This document shows, in pieces, positions 27,995 through 37,824 of a stretch of 64,000 bases of DNA. Below the pieces are notes generated by a model. It saw only the letters and a program-made list of their open reading frames with translations. It made no database searches and was not told the origin of the DNA. The position numbers were made by a program, and so were the translations under genes. The stretch is taken from NCBI RefSeq assembly GCF_007859715.1, contig NZ_SJPG01000001.1, forward strand, positions 1,116,001 to 1,180,000. Reading direction: 5' to 3'. The stretch comes from Rubinisphaera italica (GTDB lineage: Bacteria > Planctomycetota > Planctomycetia > Planctomycetales > Planctomycetaceae). Every line of letters starts with the position of its first letter. Within the stretch, counting starts at the first letter, position 1.

Positions 27995-29323
27995 TCAAAA
28001 CTTCGCCAGTAATTTTGTCGCTAAAAACATAGTGGCAAACACCAATGCACTGCTGGCGAGCCAGCGTTGTGCCAGTGGTTTGTTTAACCATAACACCGGA
28101 CGAATTGGGAACAGATGAATTCCCGTAACATTGATAAAGGCGGTTGCCATTCCGATGATTGAGTAAGTTGGCGGAGTATAGCAGCGGGAAAGTGACAGAA
28201 AGCCGGCACACCAGGCGGCCAGGATGGCCGCGACATACGGCTGATAATACTTGAGACGCTCATCGTAGATGACATCGTTATCTCTTTTGAGCGAGTACAA
28301 GCCATAAGCGGCAAAGAATAAGCAACCGACGAACATCGTCCCGCCGAATAATCCTAACTCGACAAAGGCATGCACATAGGAATTATGAGCGACATAGTTG
28401 GCCAGTGCTTCGTACATCCCTTCGCCAATGCCGAACAGAATTTTGGGAGATTGAATCGCGGCAAAGCCTTCGGCCCACAATCGGATTCGCTGCTGACCCG
28501 TTCCGCCGGACAAATCCAGATTCGCCATTCGCCCCAATGCCAGCGGAGCAGCAAGTACTCCCAGTCCGATAGCCGTCATTGCGAATGCGCGCCCATGTTT
28601 CATTGCGAGATAGGCCATCATCCCGGCACCGGCAGCAATTAAGCCTCCGCGAGAGTGAGTGTCCCACATGGCAAGCGCCAGCAGTGGGAAGGGGAAAATC
28701 CAGAAGATCCTTGCGATTCCCCATTGTTTATCGAATAACTGAGACAGACACAGAAATCCAGTCGTGATAATTAATAACGACATATCATTCGGGTCGTGAA
28801 ACATACCCAATCCGCATAATCGAATCAGAAAGATATCTACTCCAGTTGTGGTATAACCGGTTCGTTCTTTGATATGGGTGAGTGACTCAATCGGAATCAC
28901 GCCATGATAATCGGCGACACTGACACCAATGCAGAAGATGCCGCATAACGCCAGTGAAATGATAAACATCCGAAAGCGACGGGTAGAATCGATAACCGCT
29001 ACCAGCACAACGAAGTAGACGACTGTCTTGAACATCATTACGGTGCCGCGTAATGCACCACCCAGGTAGCCATTTGTAATATGTGAAAGCGGAACTGCGA
29101 GCAGTAAGCCCATGACACAAAGCATGATTGGCTGAGCAAACAGATTGGCCGGGGCCAGATGATTTTGAATCTGTTTGTGACAAACCGCGACCGCAGCCAG
29201 AATCAAAAAGACGTAGATCTGCACCCCCTCAAGCTGAGGGAAGACTTCCCATGGACGAACGTAAATTGTCGCATTGGCAAGTAAGAACAGGATGAACCCT
29301 ATTTGGGAGGGTGTCACTTTCAT
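27995..29323 (-). CDS. O-antigen ligase/Wzy-polymerase-like membrane protein
   Basis: The 442-residue protein has about ten hydrophobic helices and a large loop between late helices. It carries the Wzy_C-type [12 protein letters not shown] segment and a periplasmic loop with [18 protein letters not shown], the conserved His/Glu region of WaaL/Wzy enzymes. It would polymerise or ligate the glycan at the outer face of the inner membrane. It is the first gene of the minus-strand glycan block. The 242-base divergent gap to the dehydrogenase gene probably holds the promoter. Confidence 0.87.
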   Translation of the reverse strand: MKVTPSQIGFILFLLANATIYVRPWEVFPQLEGVQIYVFLILAAVAVCHKQIQNHLAPANLFAQPIMLCVMGLLLAVPLSHITNGYLGGALRGTVMMFKTVVYFVVLVAVIDSTRRFRMFIISLALCGIFCIGVSVADYHGVIPIESLTHIKERTGYTTTGVDIFLIRLCGLGMFHDPNDMSLLIITTGFLCLSQLFDKQWGIARIFWIFPFPLLALAMWDTHSRGGLIAAGAGMMAYLAMKHGRAFAMTAIGLGVLAAPLALGRMANLDLSGGTGQQRIRLWAEGFAAIQSPKILFGIGEGMYEALANYVAHNSYVHAFVELGLFGGTMFVGCLFFAAYGLYSLKRDNDVIYDERLKYYQPYVAAILAAWCAGFLSLSRCYTPPTYSIIGMATAFINVTGIHLFPIRPVLWLNKPLAQRWLASSALVFATMFLATKLLAKF

Positions 29324-29565
29324 CGCTTCGTCAGTTCATTCATTCCATGGGAATCGGCTATGTTCAATCTGTGCGCAGAACGACGGCACAAAACCGATGT
29401 TCCTTTCTGTAAACATAGGTCAATAATTCCATCCTCAACGGAAAGTACGTCTTAAGAAATGATGAGTTTGAATTGAAACCGACTACCAGGCCGTTACGAT
29501 AAGCAGATCACAATAAAGAAAACGATTCTGATGTTTAATCCGATTTCAATGATGAAGAGGATCTG

Positions 29566-30435
29566 ATGATTTCTGATGGTTCTAAGATGACTGGACTCAT
29601 GCTGCAGAATGGCAAGCTGGAAGTTCAAACCGATTTACATCTCCCACAGCCTCCCGATAAAGAAGTCCTCGTTAAGGTGCGGATGGCCGGCGTCTGCGAG
29701 ACCGATTTGCAACTCGTCCAAGGGTATATGAATTATGAAGGAATTCTCGGACATGAATTTGTCGGAGTGCCTGCGACTGGGAAATTCGCTGGACGGAGAG
29801 TCGCTGCGGATATCAATTGTTGTACGCTCGAACATTGTCCGTATTGTCCAGAGAATCGACATCATTGTCCCCGGAGGAGTGTGATTGGCATTTTGAATCG
29901 ACCGGGAGCATTTGCGGAATATCTGAGTGTTCCAGAAGAAAATCTTTATGTCGTCCCTGAGAGTATTTCGGATGAAAGAGCGGTGTTTATTGAACCACTG
30001 GCAGCCGCGTTCCAGGTTCTTGAACAGACAGACATTTCAGAGAACTCTCACGTTGTAGTGCTGGGCGACGGACGGTTGGGCTATTTAACCGCACAGGTTG
30101 TTGCCTTGACCGGCGCCAAACTTCTCGTCGTCGGAAAACACACAGAAAAGCTGCGGCGATTTCAGGATCGTAAAATCGAAACAGTCTCGTTAGAGAATCT
30201 TGAGAGAACTCGAAGTTCCGATTTCGTGATTGACTGCACTGGTTCTGTGACGGGTTTACCGCTGGCGTTACAGCTTGTTCGTCCTCAGGGAACCATAGTG
30301 ATGAAGACAACTGTTGCCGAGCCTTACCAGATTGATCTGTCACAAGTTATCATCGACGAACTGAAGGTCATCGGCTCTCGTTGTGGTCCATTTCCGAGAG
30401 CGATTGATGCACTTTCTAAAACGAAATCGAAGTAG
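29566..30435 (+). CDS. Zinc-dependent alcohol dehydrogenase family protein, 3' frameshift
   Basis: The 289-residue reading frame covers most of a medium-chain dehydrogenase. It has C44 and GHEF (63-66) at the catalytic zinc, a cysteine-rich structural-zinc lobe at 85-101, and a Rossmann fold with [12 protein letters not shown] near 160. Its start at 29566 follows GAAGAGG. The frame ends KTKSK-stop, but one frame over the family C-terminus continues ([17 protein letters not shown]) to 30545. One missing A in the A-run at 30418-30421 would restore it. This may be a real truncation or a base error. Substrate unknown. The DinB-like gene follows closely. Confidence 0.82.
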   Translation: MISDGSKMTGLMLQNGKLEVQTDLHLPQPPDKEVLVKVRMAGVCETDLQLVQGYMNYEGILGHEFVGVPATGKFAGRRVAADINCCTLEHCPYCPENRHHCPRRSVIGILNRPGAFAEYLSVPEENLYVVPESISDERAVFIEPLAAAFQVLEQTDISENSHVVVLGDGRLGYLTAQVVALTGAKLLVVGKHTEKLRRFQDRKIETVSLENLERTRSSDFVIDCTGSVTGLPLALQLVRPQGTIVMKTTVAEPYQIDLSQVIIDELKVIGSRCGPFPRAIDALSKTKSK

Positions 30436-30545
30436 AATCGTTAATCACTTCCCGATATCCACTCGCAGAGGCAAGAGCCGCATTAGAAGCCGCGAGTCAA
30501 AAAGATCAACACAAAGTTTTAATCTCCGTCGATAAAAAATCCTGA
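30418..30545 (+). pseudogene. Out-of-frame C-terminal tail of the dehydrogenase
   Basis: In the -1 frame relative to the main reading frame, the bases after the AAAA run read [18 protein letters not shown], then an Ala/Glu-rich helix and VLISVDKKS before TGA at 30543-30545. This matches the typical end of medium-chain dehydrogenases (ESLITHRYPLEEA...KVLI). Adding one A gives an uninterrupted protein of about 326 residues. Confidence 0.8.
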
Positions 30546-30562
30546 TAAGAAAGCATCATTCA

Positions 30563-31030
30563 ATGCCCTATCAACAGTTACTGGAAGAATATGCTCAGGG
30601 AGCAGATTTGCTGGCCAACGCGATTTCCAGCATGACATCTGAACAACTCGACGCCAGCCCGATCCCAGGAAAATGGTCAACCCGGCAGGTCGTCTGTCAT
30701 CTTACCGATTTCGAACCGATCTATGCCGACCGCATTAAGCGGGCCCTTGTTGAAGACAATCCCACATTAATGGGCGGCGATCCCGATGTATTCGCCAACG
30801 GCCTGGGTTATGAAGTCCGGGATTTAAACAATGAATTGAACATTATTCGCACCACTCGTCAACAACTGTTGACTGTTCTCGAAAACTGCGATGATGCAGC
30901 ATTTCAAAGAACAGGACAGCATTCCCGCGATGGCGATCTCACCATCGAAACATTGCTGAAGAGAATCACAGGCCATATTCCTCACCACATCAAAACCATC
31001 GAGGAAAAGAAGCAGGCCCTTGGAGTCTAA
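30563..31030 (+). CDS. DinB-like four-helix metal-binding protein
   Basis: The 155-residue protein has the DinB_2 pattern: PGKWSTRQVVCHLTDFE with His46, a central helical region and GHIPHHIKTIEE with His138 and His142. The three His would bind a divalent metal, as in DinB/YfiT proteins, some of which are thiol-dependent transferases. The start lies 17 bases after the restored end of the dehydrogenase, so the two genes are probably co-transcribed. Confidence 0.88.
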   Translation: MPYQQLLEEYAQGADLLANAISSMTSEQLDASPIPGKWSTRQVVCHLTDFEPIYADRIKRALVEDNPTLMGGDPDVFANGLGYEVRDLNNELNIIRTTRQQLLTVLENCDDAAFQRTGQHSRDGDLTIETLLKRITGHIPHHIKTIEEKKQALGV

Positions 31031-31060
31031 GAATCCACTAAAACTGCTACTTCTCAACCG

Positions 31061-31090
31061 GGTGGCTGGGGTCGTAGCGAAGCCCCCAGA
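31061..31090. repeat. Short palindrome related to family D
   Basis: It reads gggtggctggggtcgtagcg followed by aagcccccag; ctgggg and cccc(c)ag pair. It shares gggtggc and aagccccc with the larger element at 10376-10462. Confidence 0.55.
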
Positions 31091-31120
31091 TAAGTAGATG
31101 ACTTATAAAAATCCAAAAAA

Positions 31121-31191
31121 AGGAACCGCAGATGAACACAGATTATCGCGGATAAAAACGATCTGCGTCCATCCGCGGTTATCTGCGGTTC
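31121..31191. repeat. Inverted repeat, family C copy 2
   Basis: Left arm aggaaccgcagat...cgcgg and right arm ccgcggttatctgcggttct pair imperfectly. The ccgcagatgaacac core is shared with 13518-13603. It lies between the DinB-like gene and the convergent pyrophosphorylase gene. Confidence 0.75.
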
Positions 31192-31241
31192 TATATATTG
31201 ATTGCAATTCTGGTCATCGTCTGATCAGAAAATTAATCCTC

Positions 31242-32648
31242 TTACTCTTCTGAATTTGGTGAGAGAACGATTCTTGCTCCCTCCAAATCACCTTCAGAGA
31301 ACTGTTTTTCCAGATCTTTCGGCTCTAACGCAATCAGTGGACTGATTTCAATTTTCGATTTTTTGTCGCAACTGTATCGAGCGATTTTCATCCAGCGCTG
31401 CGCTCTTGCCAACAGAGCTGCCTGAGAGGAGGCAGGGGAATCGTTCCCTTCTGCATTTTTGACGGGATTAAATTCCTCTTCGCGTGAGGTCTCAATGACC
31501 AGCGGATTCTTGGCTCGCGGGATCGCATCGAAAATGAATCGTTCAAATTTATAGGCATTGGGCTCATCGGGTGAATGCTGTTGGCCCGCTGCGTCGACAA
31601 AGGGAACTTTCTTGTGAGCCACATGTACTGGCAATCGGGAATCTCCAGTCGCGAGTTGTTCAAGTAAGCTGCGATTCATGATATGAATTGCGATATTGCC
31701 CGCCCAGTATTTCAGCCGGCCGGTTTCATCGTAATCCTGAGCCATCTCTTCCAGCAAATCACTGTATTCAATGATGCTCTGTTTGCCATCGAATTCAGCC
31801 AATACCCCCACTTTTTCACCAGGTTCCCGCTTCGCGACAACTTTCGTACTGATTTCCGCACTCTGTTCGACGTGAAAACCAAGCATGGCTGGATCGCACA
31901 TGCTGACGCAGGGATTGTCGACTTGATGATAGAAAAGATAATCGATTCCTCGCTGCTGCATTTCTTCAAACAAGTTGGCACGCTGCATCGCTTTGAGCAT
32001 CCCCCCATGACCGTCAGGACTCATGGCAATTGTCGAGGGATCTTTTAACAGGATTTTGCCTGTCTTGTCGTCAACAGCTGGCATCGTTCCCTGTTTAAAC
32101 AGGAACACATCCTCCTGAGGGTATCCGAACAAGGAATGTTCCTGAAGAAAAGATTCAGTTTCGTCATGCGTGGCATCGCTTGTCATAATGAAGTACGGAA
32201 TTCGCACACCGTGACGATTTGACAGCGCAAGCAATTGTTCAAAGAAAATCTGGAACAGAGTTCGATCTGTCACGGGACCGATTGGGAACATGCCTTTGGG
32301 ATGATCAAACCCGAGTCGACTTCCCTGACCACCCGCCACAAGCACCGCAGCGACTTTACCGGCATCCAGAATTTTATGACCACGCTCTCGAGCACGTGCC
32401 CATTCTTCCCGATCCTTTTCATTCTCGGGAAGACAGATGGAATTCTTTAAGGGACTGATGGAATCGGGATTGATTGTGGACTCTGTTTTATGAAAGGCCT
32501 GATTGATTAAACCTTTCAATTCTTCAAAATCAATAGATTGAAGCTGCGCTTCCAAACCGCGTTGCTGATCGGCTGAAAGTTGTTCCCAGAAATTCAGAAC
32601 TTGAGATTGATCGTATCGGGAGAGCAGATTTTTGAGATTGGAATCCAT
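31242..32648 (-). CDS. UDP-sugar pyrophosphorylase (UDPGP type 1 family)
   Basis: The 468-residue protein carries the family's nucleotide loop [18 protein letters not shown] at about residues 105-122. It also has [15 protein letters not shown] for UTP/metal binding and [10 protein letters not shown] near the C-terminus, as in eukaryotic-type UAP1/AGX1. It makes UDP-GlcNAc or another UDP-sugar from UTP and the sugar 1-phosphate in the cytoplasm. This could feed cell-surface glycan synthesis. The DUF5658 gene lies 82 bases upstream on the same strand. Confidence 0.9.
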   Translation of the reverse strand: MDSNLKNLLSRYDQSQVLNFWEQLSADQQRGLEAQLQSIDFEELKGLINQAFHKTESTINPDSISPLKNSICLPENEKDREEWARARERGHKILDAGKVAAVLVAGGQGSRLGFDHPKGMFPIGPVTDRTLFQIFFEQLLALSNRHGVRIPYFIMTSDATHDETESFLQEHSLFGYPQEDVFLFKQGTMPAVDDKTGKILLKDPSTIAMSPDGHGGMLKAMQRANLFEEMQQRGIDYLFYHQVDNPCVSMCDPAMLGFHVEQSAEISTKVVAKREPGEKVGVLAEFDGKQSIIEYSDLLEEMAQDYDETGRLKYWAGNIAIHIMNRSLLEQLATGDSRLPVHVAHKKVPFVDAAGQQHSPDEPNAYKFERFIFDAIPRAKNPLVIETSREEEFNPVKNAEGNDSPASSQAALLARAQRWMKIARYSCDKKSKIEISPLIALEPKDLEKQFSEGDLEGARIVLSPNSEE

Positions 32649-32730
32649 GGTTGATGTAGCAGACCTTCGATGCTGGATGAATTAACTTATTGAACACTAG
32701 AGTGTCATCAAAGTTAATGGAATACGATTT

Positions 32731-33102
32731 TCACGCAAGACCATTTGCCCGCATCCAGAGTGTCAAACTATAAATGACGACGAATGAAACAACCGTGATA
32801 CCGACCAGCAGGATCAGTCGTGCGAGATGCGGTTTTTGTGTAGCGACGATTTGAGCAATAATGCAGACGAGTGCTACGCAAGCGAATTTGAAGCCGACAA
32901 ATCCTTTGCGCCCCCAGTGATCCAGAAAGAACCTGGCGACCGGATTCGATTCGATAAAGCCTCCCCCGGAAAGCAGGATCCAGGTCATGAAAATATCGAG
33001 CGCACTGACGAGTATGAAGAGCGTCGTTTCCGATTCGAGAGGCAACTGTTTGCGGAAAAGACGATGAAACAGCGAGTTGTTGAGTTCTTCAGGTCCTTTC
33101 AC
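32731..33102 (-). CDS. DUF5658 family small membrane protein
   Basis: The 123-residue protein has about three membrane helices: residues 25-45, then after the polar GGGFIESNPVARFFLD loop, 68-88 and 95-115. The ESNP motif and layout are those of DUF5658, of unknown function. It starts with GTG at 33102; the ribosome site AGGAG overlaps the stop region of the zinc-ribbon gene upstream, suggesting translational coupling. Confidence 0.82.
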   Translation of the reverse strand: MKGPEELNNSLFHRLFRKQLPLESETTLFILVSALDIFMTWILLSGGGFIESNPVARFFLDHWGRKGFVGFKFACVALVCIIAQIVATQKPHLARLILLVGITVVSFVVIYSLTLWMRANGLA

Positions 33103-33116
33103 AGACTTACTCCTGA

Positions 33117-33833
33117 TTAATCAGCTTCGGGGTTTTCATCGATATACAGGATGGAGCCGCAGTTTGAGCAGAATTGTACGGGTCCGGATTTGATCTGAAT
33201 TCTCTGTTGCGGTGTCAGATTCACATAGCAGTTGCCGCAAGCACCATTGAGAACTGCAGCCATGGACTTTGCACCACGACTATTCACTAATCGTCGATAT
33301 TGTTCGGCTGGCTCTTTCGGGAGATCTTTCTCCAAAACTTTCAATTCTTCTTCGAGACGGGCAATGATTTCATTGTTCTTGATGGAGTCGGAATCAAACT
33401 TGGATTTGAAATCTGCCAGTTGCTGTTTCGCGGATTTCACATTCTCTTCAAATTCCGACTTACGATTCGATTCGGTTTCCGTCTGATCGAAGGCTTCCAG
33501 GATCTCATCTTCCAGAACAGACATTGCCATTTCATCGGCTTTGATCTGGGCTTTGAAAATATCAAACTCCCGATTGGAACTGGCAGAGTTCAATTTTCCT
33601 TTCAAGTCCTCAATTTTCTTTTCAACGGTTTTCAATTCAAGCGATTTGGAGTCTGCTGACATTCGGAGATGTTTGAGGCGATCGAGAAACTCAACTTGTT
33701 CTGCTTCACGCTTCCGAACAATATTTTCTCGAGCCTTGATTTGACTCGGCCCTCGTTCCAGTTGTGACCGACAGTCTTCCAATTGGAGAAGAACTTGATG
33801 TAACTCTTTGAGCGAATTTGTGGCAGATGTCAT
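33117..33833 (-). CDS. Coiled-coil protein with C-terminal C4 zinc ribbon
   Basis: The 238-residue protein is almost entirely alpha-helical coiled coil from about residue 10 to 180, then ends in CGNCYVNL...CSNCG, a C4 zinc-ribbon (zf-RING_7) fold. This is the CT398/YbgI-neighbour type found across many bacteria; a nucleic-acid or flagellar/secretion-related scaffold role has been proposed for relatives. It precedes the DUF5658 gene by only 14 bases. Confidence 0.88.
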   Translation of the reverse strand: MTSATNSLKELHQVLLQLEDCRSQLERGPSQIKARENIVRKREAEQVEFLDRLKHLRMSADSKSLELKTVEKKIEDLKGKLNSASSNREFDIFKAQIKADEMAMSVLEDEILEAFDQTETESNRKSEFEENVKSAKQQLADFKSKFDSDSIKNNEIIARLEEELKVLEKDLPKEPAEQYRRLVNSRGAKSMAAVLNGACGNCYVNLTPQQRIQIKSGPVQFCSNCGSILYIDENPEAD

Positions 33834-34117
33834 GCCCCGTTAACTCCATTTGCCTGTGCGCGAAGGGATTTGAATTGAATGATCATTAGCTTAGTCTAAC
33901 AGACTGTCAACTAAACCTGAATGAATTGTACCCGCGTCCGATCAAATAGGCCAATCGGTTTCAGAACAGATATCAGCATTTCATCGTATTCCCATGAATA
34001 GGAATTTCTCCATGTTTTCATTCGGCTTGTCGTTTCAGGCATGAAATGCGAGAATAGAAACAGGGAAATCATTGCTCGATTTAAAATCATGTCATCATAT
34101 TCAGAACGTGAATACTT

Positions 34118-34939
34118 ATGCAGTTGTTAACGGAAATCGAAGGATCGATTGCGGTTATTGGAGACCTGCACGGGCAGGTCGAGAAACTGGGGATCGTGTT
34201 GGATCGGATTCAGGATGCTCCCGATTTTGATAATCGCTGGGTGGTCTTTGTCGGCGATTTTGTGGATCGAGGCCCGGAAACGCGAGAGACTCTGGACATG
34301 GTTCTGGAGTTTATCGATTACCACCCGAAAACGACTGCAGTCGCAGGCAATCATGATTTTGCCATGTGTGCCTCACTCGGATTGATCGACACCCCCGAAT
34401 ACTCCAATTGGGCCGAACGCTGGCTGGATCATTACGATGCCCAGACGACATTCGCCTCATATGGAGTACCATTCGGAGAATTAAAAGAATTGAAAGCGGC
34501 AGTCCCTCAGTCCCATCAGGATTTTCTGGCCAATCTGCCCTGGGTCATCGAACATCCTGATTATCTGATCGTCCATGCTGGCCTCGATCCGAATTCGCCG
34601 ACCGAAATGCAATTAAGAATATTGAGGCAGAAGGATTTTTCTCTGAATCGGCCGCAATGGCTGTGCGATAAAAAATTTGCAGAAGATCCAGTCCCTGAGG
34701 ATTGCCGCCAGACGGTTATCTCAGGTCATGTCTGGTTTCGGGATGTGATTTTTGCTCCACAGAAAATTCTATGCGATACCACCGGCGGTCGAGAAGGGGA
34801 TTTGAGCGCGGTCTTGATGCCCGAGCGTAAAGTGATTACCTCTGGAAGACAAAGACGATCTGCTGCTCCACTGCCGATGCCAACTCATTCAGGACCAACG
34901 GATACGGAAACTTCTCGTAGCTGGTGGAAATTCTGGTAG
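34118..34939 (+). CDS. PPP-type metallophosphoesterase
   Basis: The 273-residue protein shows the full phosphoprotein-phosphatase motif set: GDLHG (16-20), VGDFVDRG (about 46-53), AGNHD (about 76-80) and HAG near 150. These residues bind two metals and the phosphate. Relatives include serine/threonine phosphatases and diadenosine-tetraphosphatases (ApaH/PrpE); which one cannot be decided. The C-terminal 30 residues are a polar tail rich in Arg/Pro. It converges with the next gene, with 14 bases between stops. Confidence 0.88.
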   Translation: MQLLTEIEGSIAVIGDLHGQVEKLGIVLDRIQDAPDFDNRWVVFVGDFVDRGPETRETLDMVLEFIDYHPKTTAVAGNHDFAMCASLGLIDTPEYSNWAERWLDHYDAQTTFASYGVPFGELKELKAAVPQSHQDFLANLPWVIEHPDYLIVHAGLDPNSPTEMQLRILRQKDFSLNRPQWLCDKKFAEDPVPEDCRQTVISGHVWFRDVIFAPQKILCDTTGGREGDLSAVLMPERKVITSGRQRRSAAPLPMPTHSGPTDTETSRSWWKFW

Positions 34940-34953
34940 ATAAATTGCCGTGA

Positions 34954-37539
34954 TCAGTCACCTTTGACTGGCAGGCCATCATCCAATAGGTTTCCGTTGG
35001 CTTGAAATCCATCGCTGTCGACATCGACAAAAATAGGATTGCTGATCGCGATCGGTTGCTGACTTCCCCAACCTGGTCCCTGCACTGGACCGAGTTTTGA
35101 TTTTTCACCTGCAGCAACCACAATCAGATGTGCGTCGGTCTCGAGTTGATGAATCACTCGATTATCGAATTTGATCACACCGTCCTGGAACATCTGTGGC
35201 TGATCAGTTCGATTGAAATCTAATTCGGAAACGTGCTCACCATTAACCAGGACAAAGACACGATCAATATCAAACCAGTTCGGACATTGAACTTGAATGT
35301 CGAGTTGTACTTTTCCTTCTGGGCAGGTCATGTCATCACCTGGCAGAAATTGCTGGTCAGATGAATTTGTTCGAGCCGAAACCGATAAATAGGGGCCATT
35401 CGACATAATGACATGGCCGGCTTTCGTTTCACGCACCATCTCCATGGTCTCAATCAGGTTGGGATCATCGGTCGAAGACTTCACCCAGTTCCGCAGCCCA
35501 CCCGAGCCGTGATAATTGTAGTGAGCATCGGTGTTGACCACACCGGTGATGCGAATTCCCTGATTTAATAACTGAAGCCAGTTGAAAATACGGTTTTTCG
35601 TGACATGAGATTCCGAGTTGGTTTCCTTTCCAAATTTCAGAACGCTGGCCAGCGGATGGATTTCCATGGCATGGATGAAGGGAAACGATTCCGAAAAACC
35701 TTCATCCTGTTCACCATCTCCATTTTTGTCGTAGAATAACCAACCGATATCTGGATGATTCTGCTGGACTAGTTTTTCACTGCGATTGTCCCACAAAGCG
35801 ACACGTTGAATCTGTGTTTCAGGACTGACATCGGTCACTGGTCCGCCACCATCCTGCTGTCCCGGTTTATGAATGAGCGGGAAGACATTTTGATGATTCA
35901 ACGGGAGTGGACTTCCCGTCAATTCCATACCAGTACAAGTCGCCAGACGATCTGCAATGTTTAGAGATTGCAGATGAGGTTCATAAGTATCGATTCTATT
36001 GTGTTCTGTACAGGGCGCGAATTCGAGTTGCTCACAAACCAGATTCAAAACTCGGCCTAGCTGATGACCAGTGTTATCGCCGGAAGGGGAGCTGTGACTA
36101 TGATATTCCGTGCTGACCCAACCTGGCGTATGAACCGTCTGCTTGAGCACCCCAGTTAAACGGACCAACTTTTGAGGTTCGACAGTAACCTCTTGAAACA
36201 ACGCATCGAATTCTGGTCCGTGACTGATGATCGCTTCGTACGCGCCAGCAGGCAAAAGAATTCGGTCGCGACCATTTACCAGGTAAAGCAAATTCTTAAC
36301 ACGGGTCGTTGCGGTTTCTGGTCCGAGGTCAAGTGAAGTTTTTTCTCCCTTACGAATCAATTCCACTTTACACGGAAGAGGAGCGTTTGCTGCATCGTCA
36401 ATTTGGATTTCTAAGGTTCCTGTTTTGAGGGGAACATCCAGATCAAACAGGCTATTCGATTCACTCACACTGGCAGTGAAGGAGTCTCCCACGGGGATCC
36501 CACAGAACGAAACATCCAGCCGATACTCACCGGGAAACAGTTTCTGATCGACGCGACCACTGCCATCTGTCCACAGAGTGCCGGCATATTGATTGTCGCG
36601 AGTTAATTCCAACCGGGCGTTCGGAAGTCGGCTGCCATTAGCGATCACTGTGAGTGTGCAGGGAATCGCGACACGATCAGAATTCAACTGTGCATGAATT
36701 GCCTCAACCGTACAGAGGTTATCTGCGACATACAGGTTGACATCGAAGCGGAATTGTTCGCCGGACTTTAGAATTATATCTGCCTGACGACTCCCTCGAC
36801 CGTATCGAGCGACTGTGAGTCGGCTGTCGCTTCTCGATGTGACCATGCGTCCCGGTGAAGCAATGCCGTACGCCTGTCCCCAGTAGCGATCGTCTAAATG
36901 CAGGAGTTCTGATCGACCGTTCTCACTCTTATGAGCATCTTCTTTGCCCGAGTCGAATCGCAGATCATCGCTCAAGGATACTTCGACATCAGCTTTGCCG
37001 GGATTACTAAAGATGTGTTGAACTTGCAGAAATTGTGAATCCGCCTCCAAGCGGTAACAGACAACAAGCTCAGCTCGATTCTCGGCTGAGTCTGCAGTAA
37101 CCTGGATTTCGATTGCGTCTTCGTCACTGTAAGTAGACTGATTATCCAGTTCAACAGCTTCCTGATCGGAATTGATAATGGTCCAACTTCGAAACGGATA
37201 GACCCGGCTTCCGGGGTAGTAAGCACTGAGTTGGTCATTGGGAGATTGCGTCGTTGTGTAATCGATCAAGCAACCTGCGACTTCGCGTACCGTCATGTTC
37301 GCATTTCGTGTTGCGAGTGGTTGGGCGATGACAGCCGTCACGTGACGATTCTTTAAAATGAGATCGCCGTAAATCGCATCGATCTCTTTGCCTCCAGGAA
37401 CAAGAGTTTTCCAATTCTCAGCGGTGATACGAGTGACGCTGACTCCCTCATCTGAGAAGAGTGGCAATGCATTCAACAGAATGATCAGACCCACAATTGA
37501 AGTGAGCCAGTGCTTTGAACAACCAAGGTAATATCGCAT
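34954..37539 (-). CDS. Secreted CehA/McbA-type (PHP-like) metallohydrolase
   Basis: The 861-residue protein has a signal peptide (about residues 10-30), a long beta-rich N-terminal half (about 35-480), and a C-terminal PHP-like domain. This begins STEYHSHSSPSGDNTG and continues with EFAPCTEHNRID and GVVNTDAHYNYHGSGG; these His/Asp clusters are the metal site of CehA/McbA hydrolases. It acts outside the cytoplasm on an unknown phosphoester or carbamate-like substrate. The start is the ATG at 37539 with GAGG upstream; GTG at 37554 is in frame. Confidence 0.85.
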   Translation of the reverse strand: MRYYLGCSKHWLTSIVGLIILLNALPLFSDEGVSVTRITAENWKTLVPGGKEIDAIYGDLILKNRHVTAVIAQPLATRNANMTVREVAGCLIDYTTTQSPNDQLSAYYPGSRVYPFRSWTIINSDQEAVELDNQSTYSDEDAIEIQVTADSAENRAELVVCYRLEADSQFLQVQHIFSNPGKADVEVSLSDDLRFDSGKEDAHKSENGRSELLHLDDRYWGQAYGIASPGRMVTSRSDSRLTVARYGRGSRQADIILKSGEQFRFDVNLYVADNLCTVEAIHAQLNSDRVAIPCTLTVIANGSRLPNARLELTRDNQYAGTLWTDGSGRVDQKLFPGEYRLDVSFCGIPVGDSFTASVSESNSLFDLDVPLKTGTLEIQIDDAANAPLPCKVELIRKGEKTSLDLGPETATTRVKNLLYLVNGRDRILLPAGAYEAIISHGPEFDALFQEVTVEPQKLVRLTGVLKQTVHTPGWVSTEYHSHSSPSGDNTGHQLGRVLNLVCEQLEFAPCTEHNRIDTYEPHLQSLNIADRLATCTGMELTGSPLPLNHQNVFPLIHKPGQQDGGGPVTDVSPETQIQRVALWDNRSEKLVQQNHPDIGWLFYDKNGDGEQDEGFSESFPFIHAMEIHPLASVLKFGKETNSESHVTKNRIFNWLQLLNQGIRITGVVNTDAHYNYHGSGGLRNWVKSSTDDPNLIETMEMVRETKAGHVIMSNGPYLSVSARTNSSDQQFLPGDDMTCPEGKVQLDIQVQCPNWFDIDRVFVLVNGEHVSELDFNRTDQPQMFQDGVIKFDNRVIHQLETDAHLIVVAAGEKSKLGPVQGPGWGSQQPIAISNPIFVDVDSDGFQANGNLLDDGLPVKGD

Positions 37540-37824
37540 GCGAGTCAGCCTCACTTTTCGGAAGATTGAATTTCGTGCATTTCGAATTGCAATAATCTGC
37601 CATCTAATGAACGCTTTATGCCCTCAAACATTCTGTCTGAACTGGCAGATTGCGGATCATTAGTTTATGAAATGCTTAAAAATTATGCCTGAAGAAGCGA
37701 CATGAGAACCCAATGCTACACAAGCCGCATGTAATCTTATTGATATGAGGCTAGCGGAATTCTACTCAGGCTGCAATTTAGTCGAATAAACCAGAGCTGT
37801 ACTTTTTAGAAAGCGACAGCAGAG

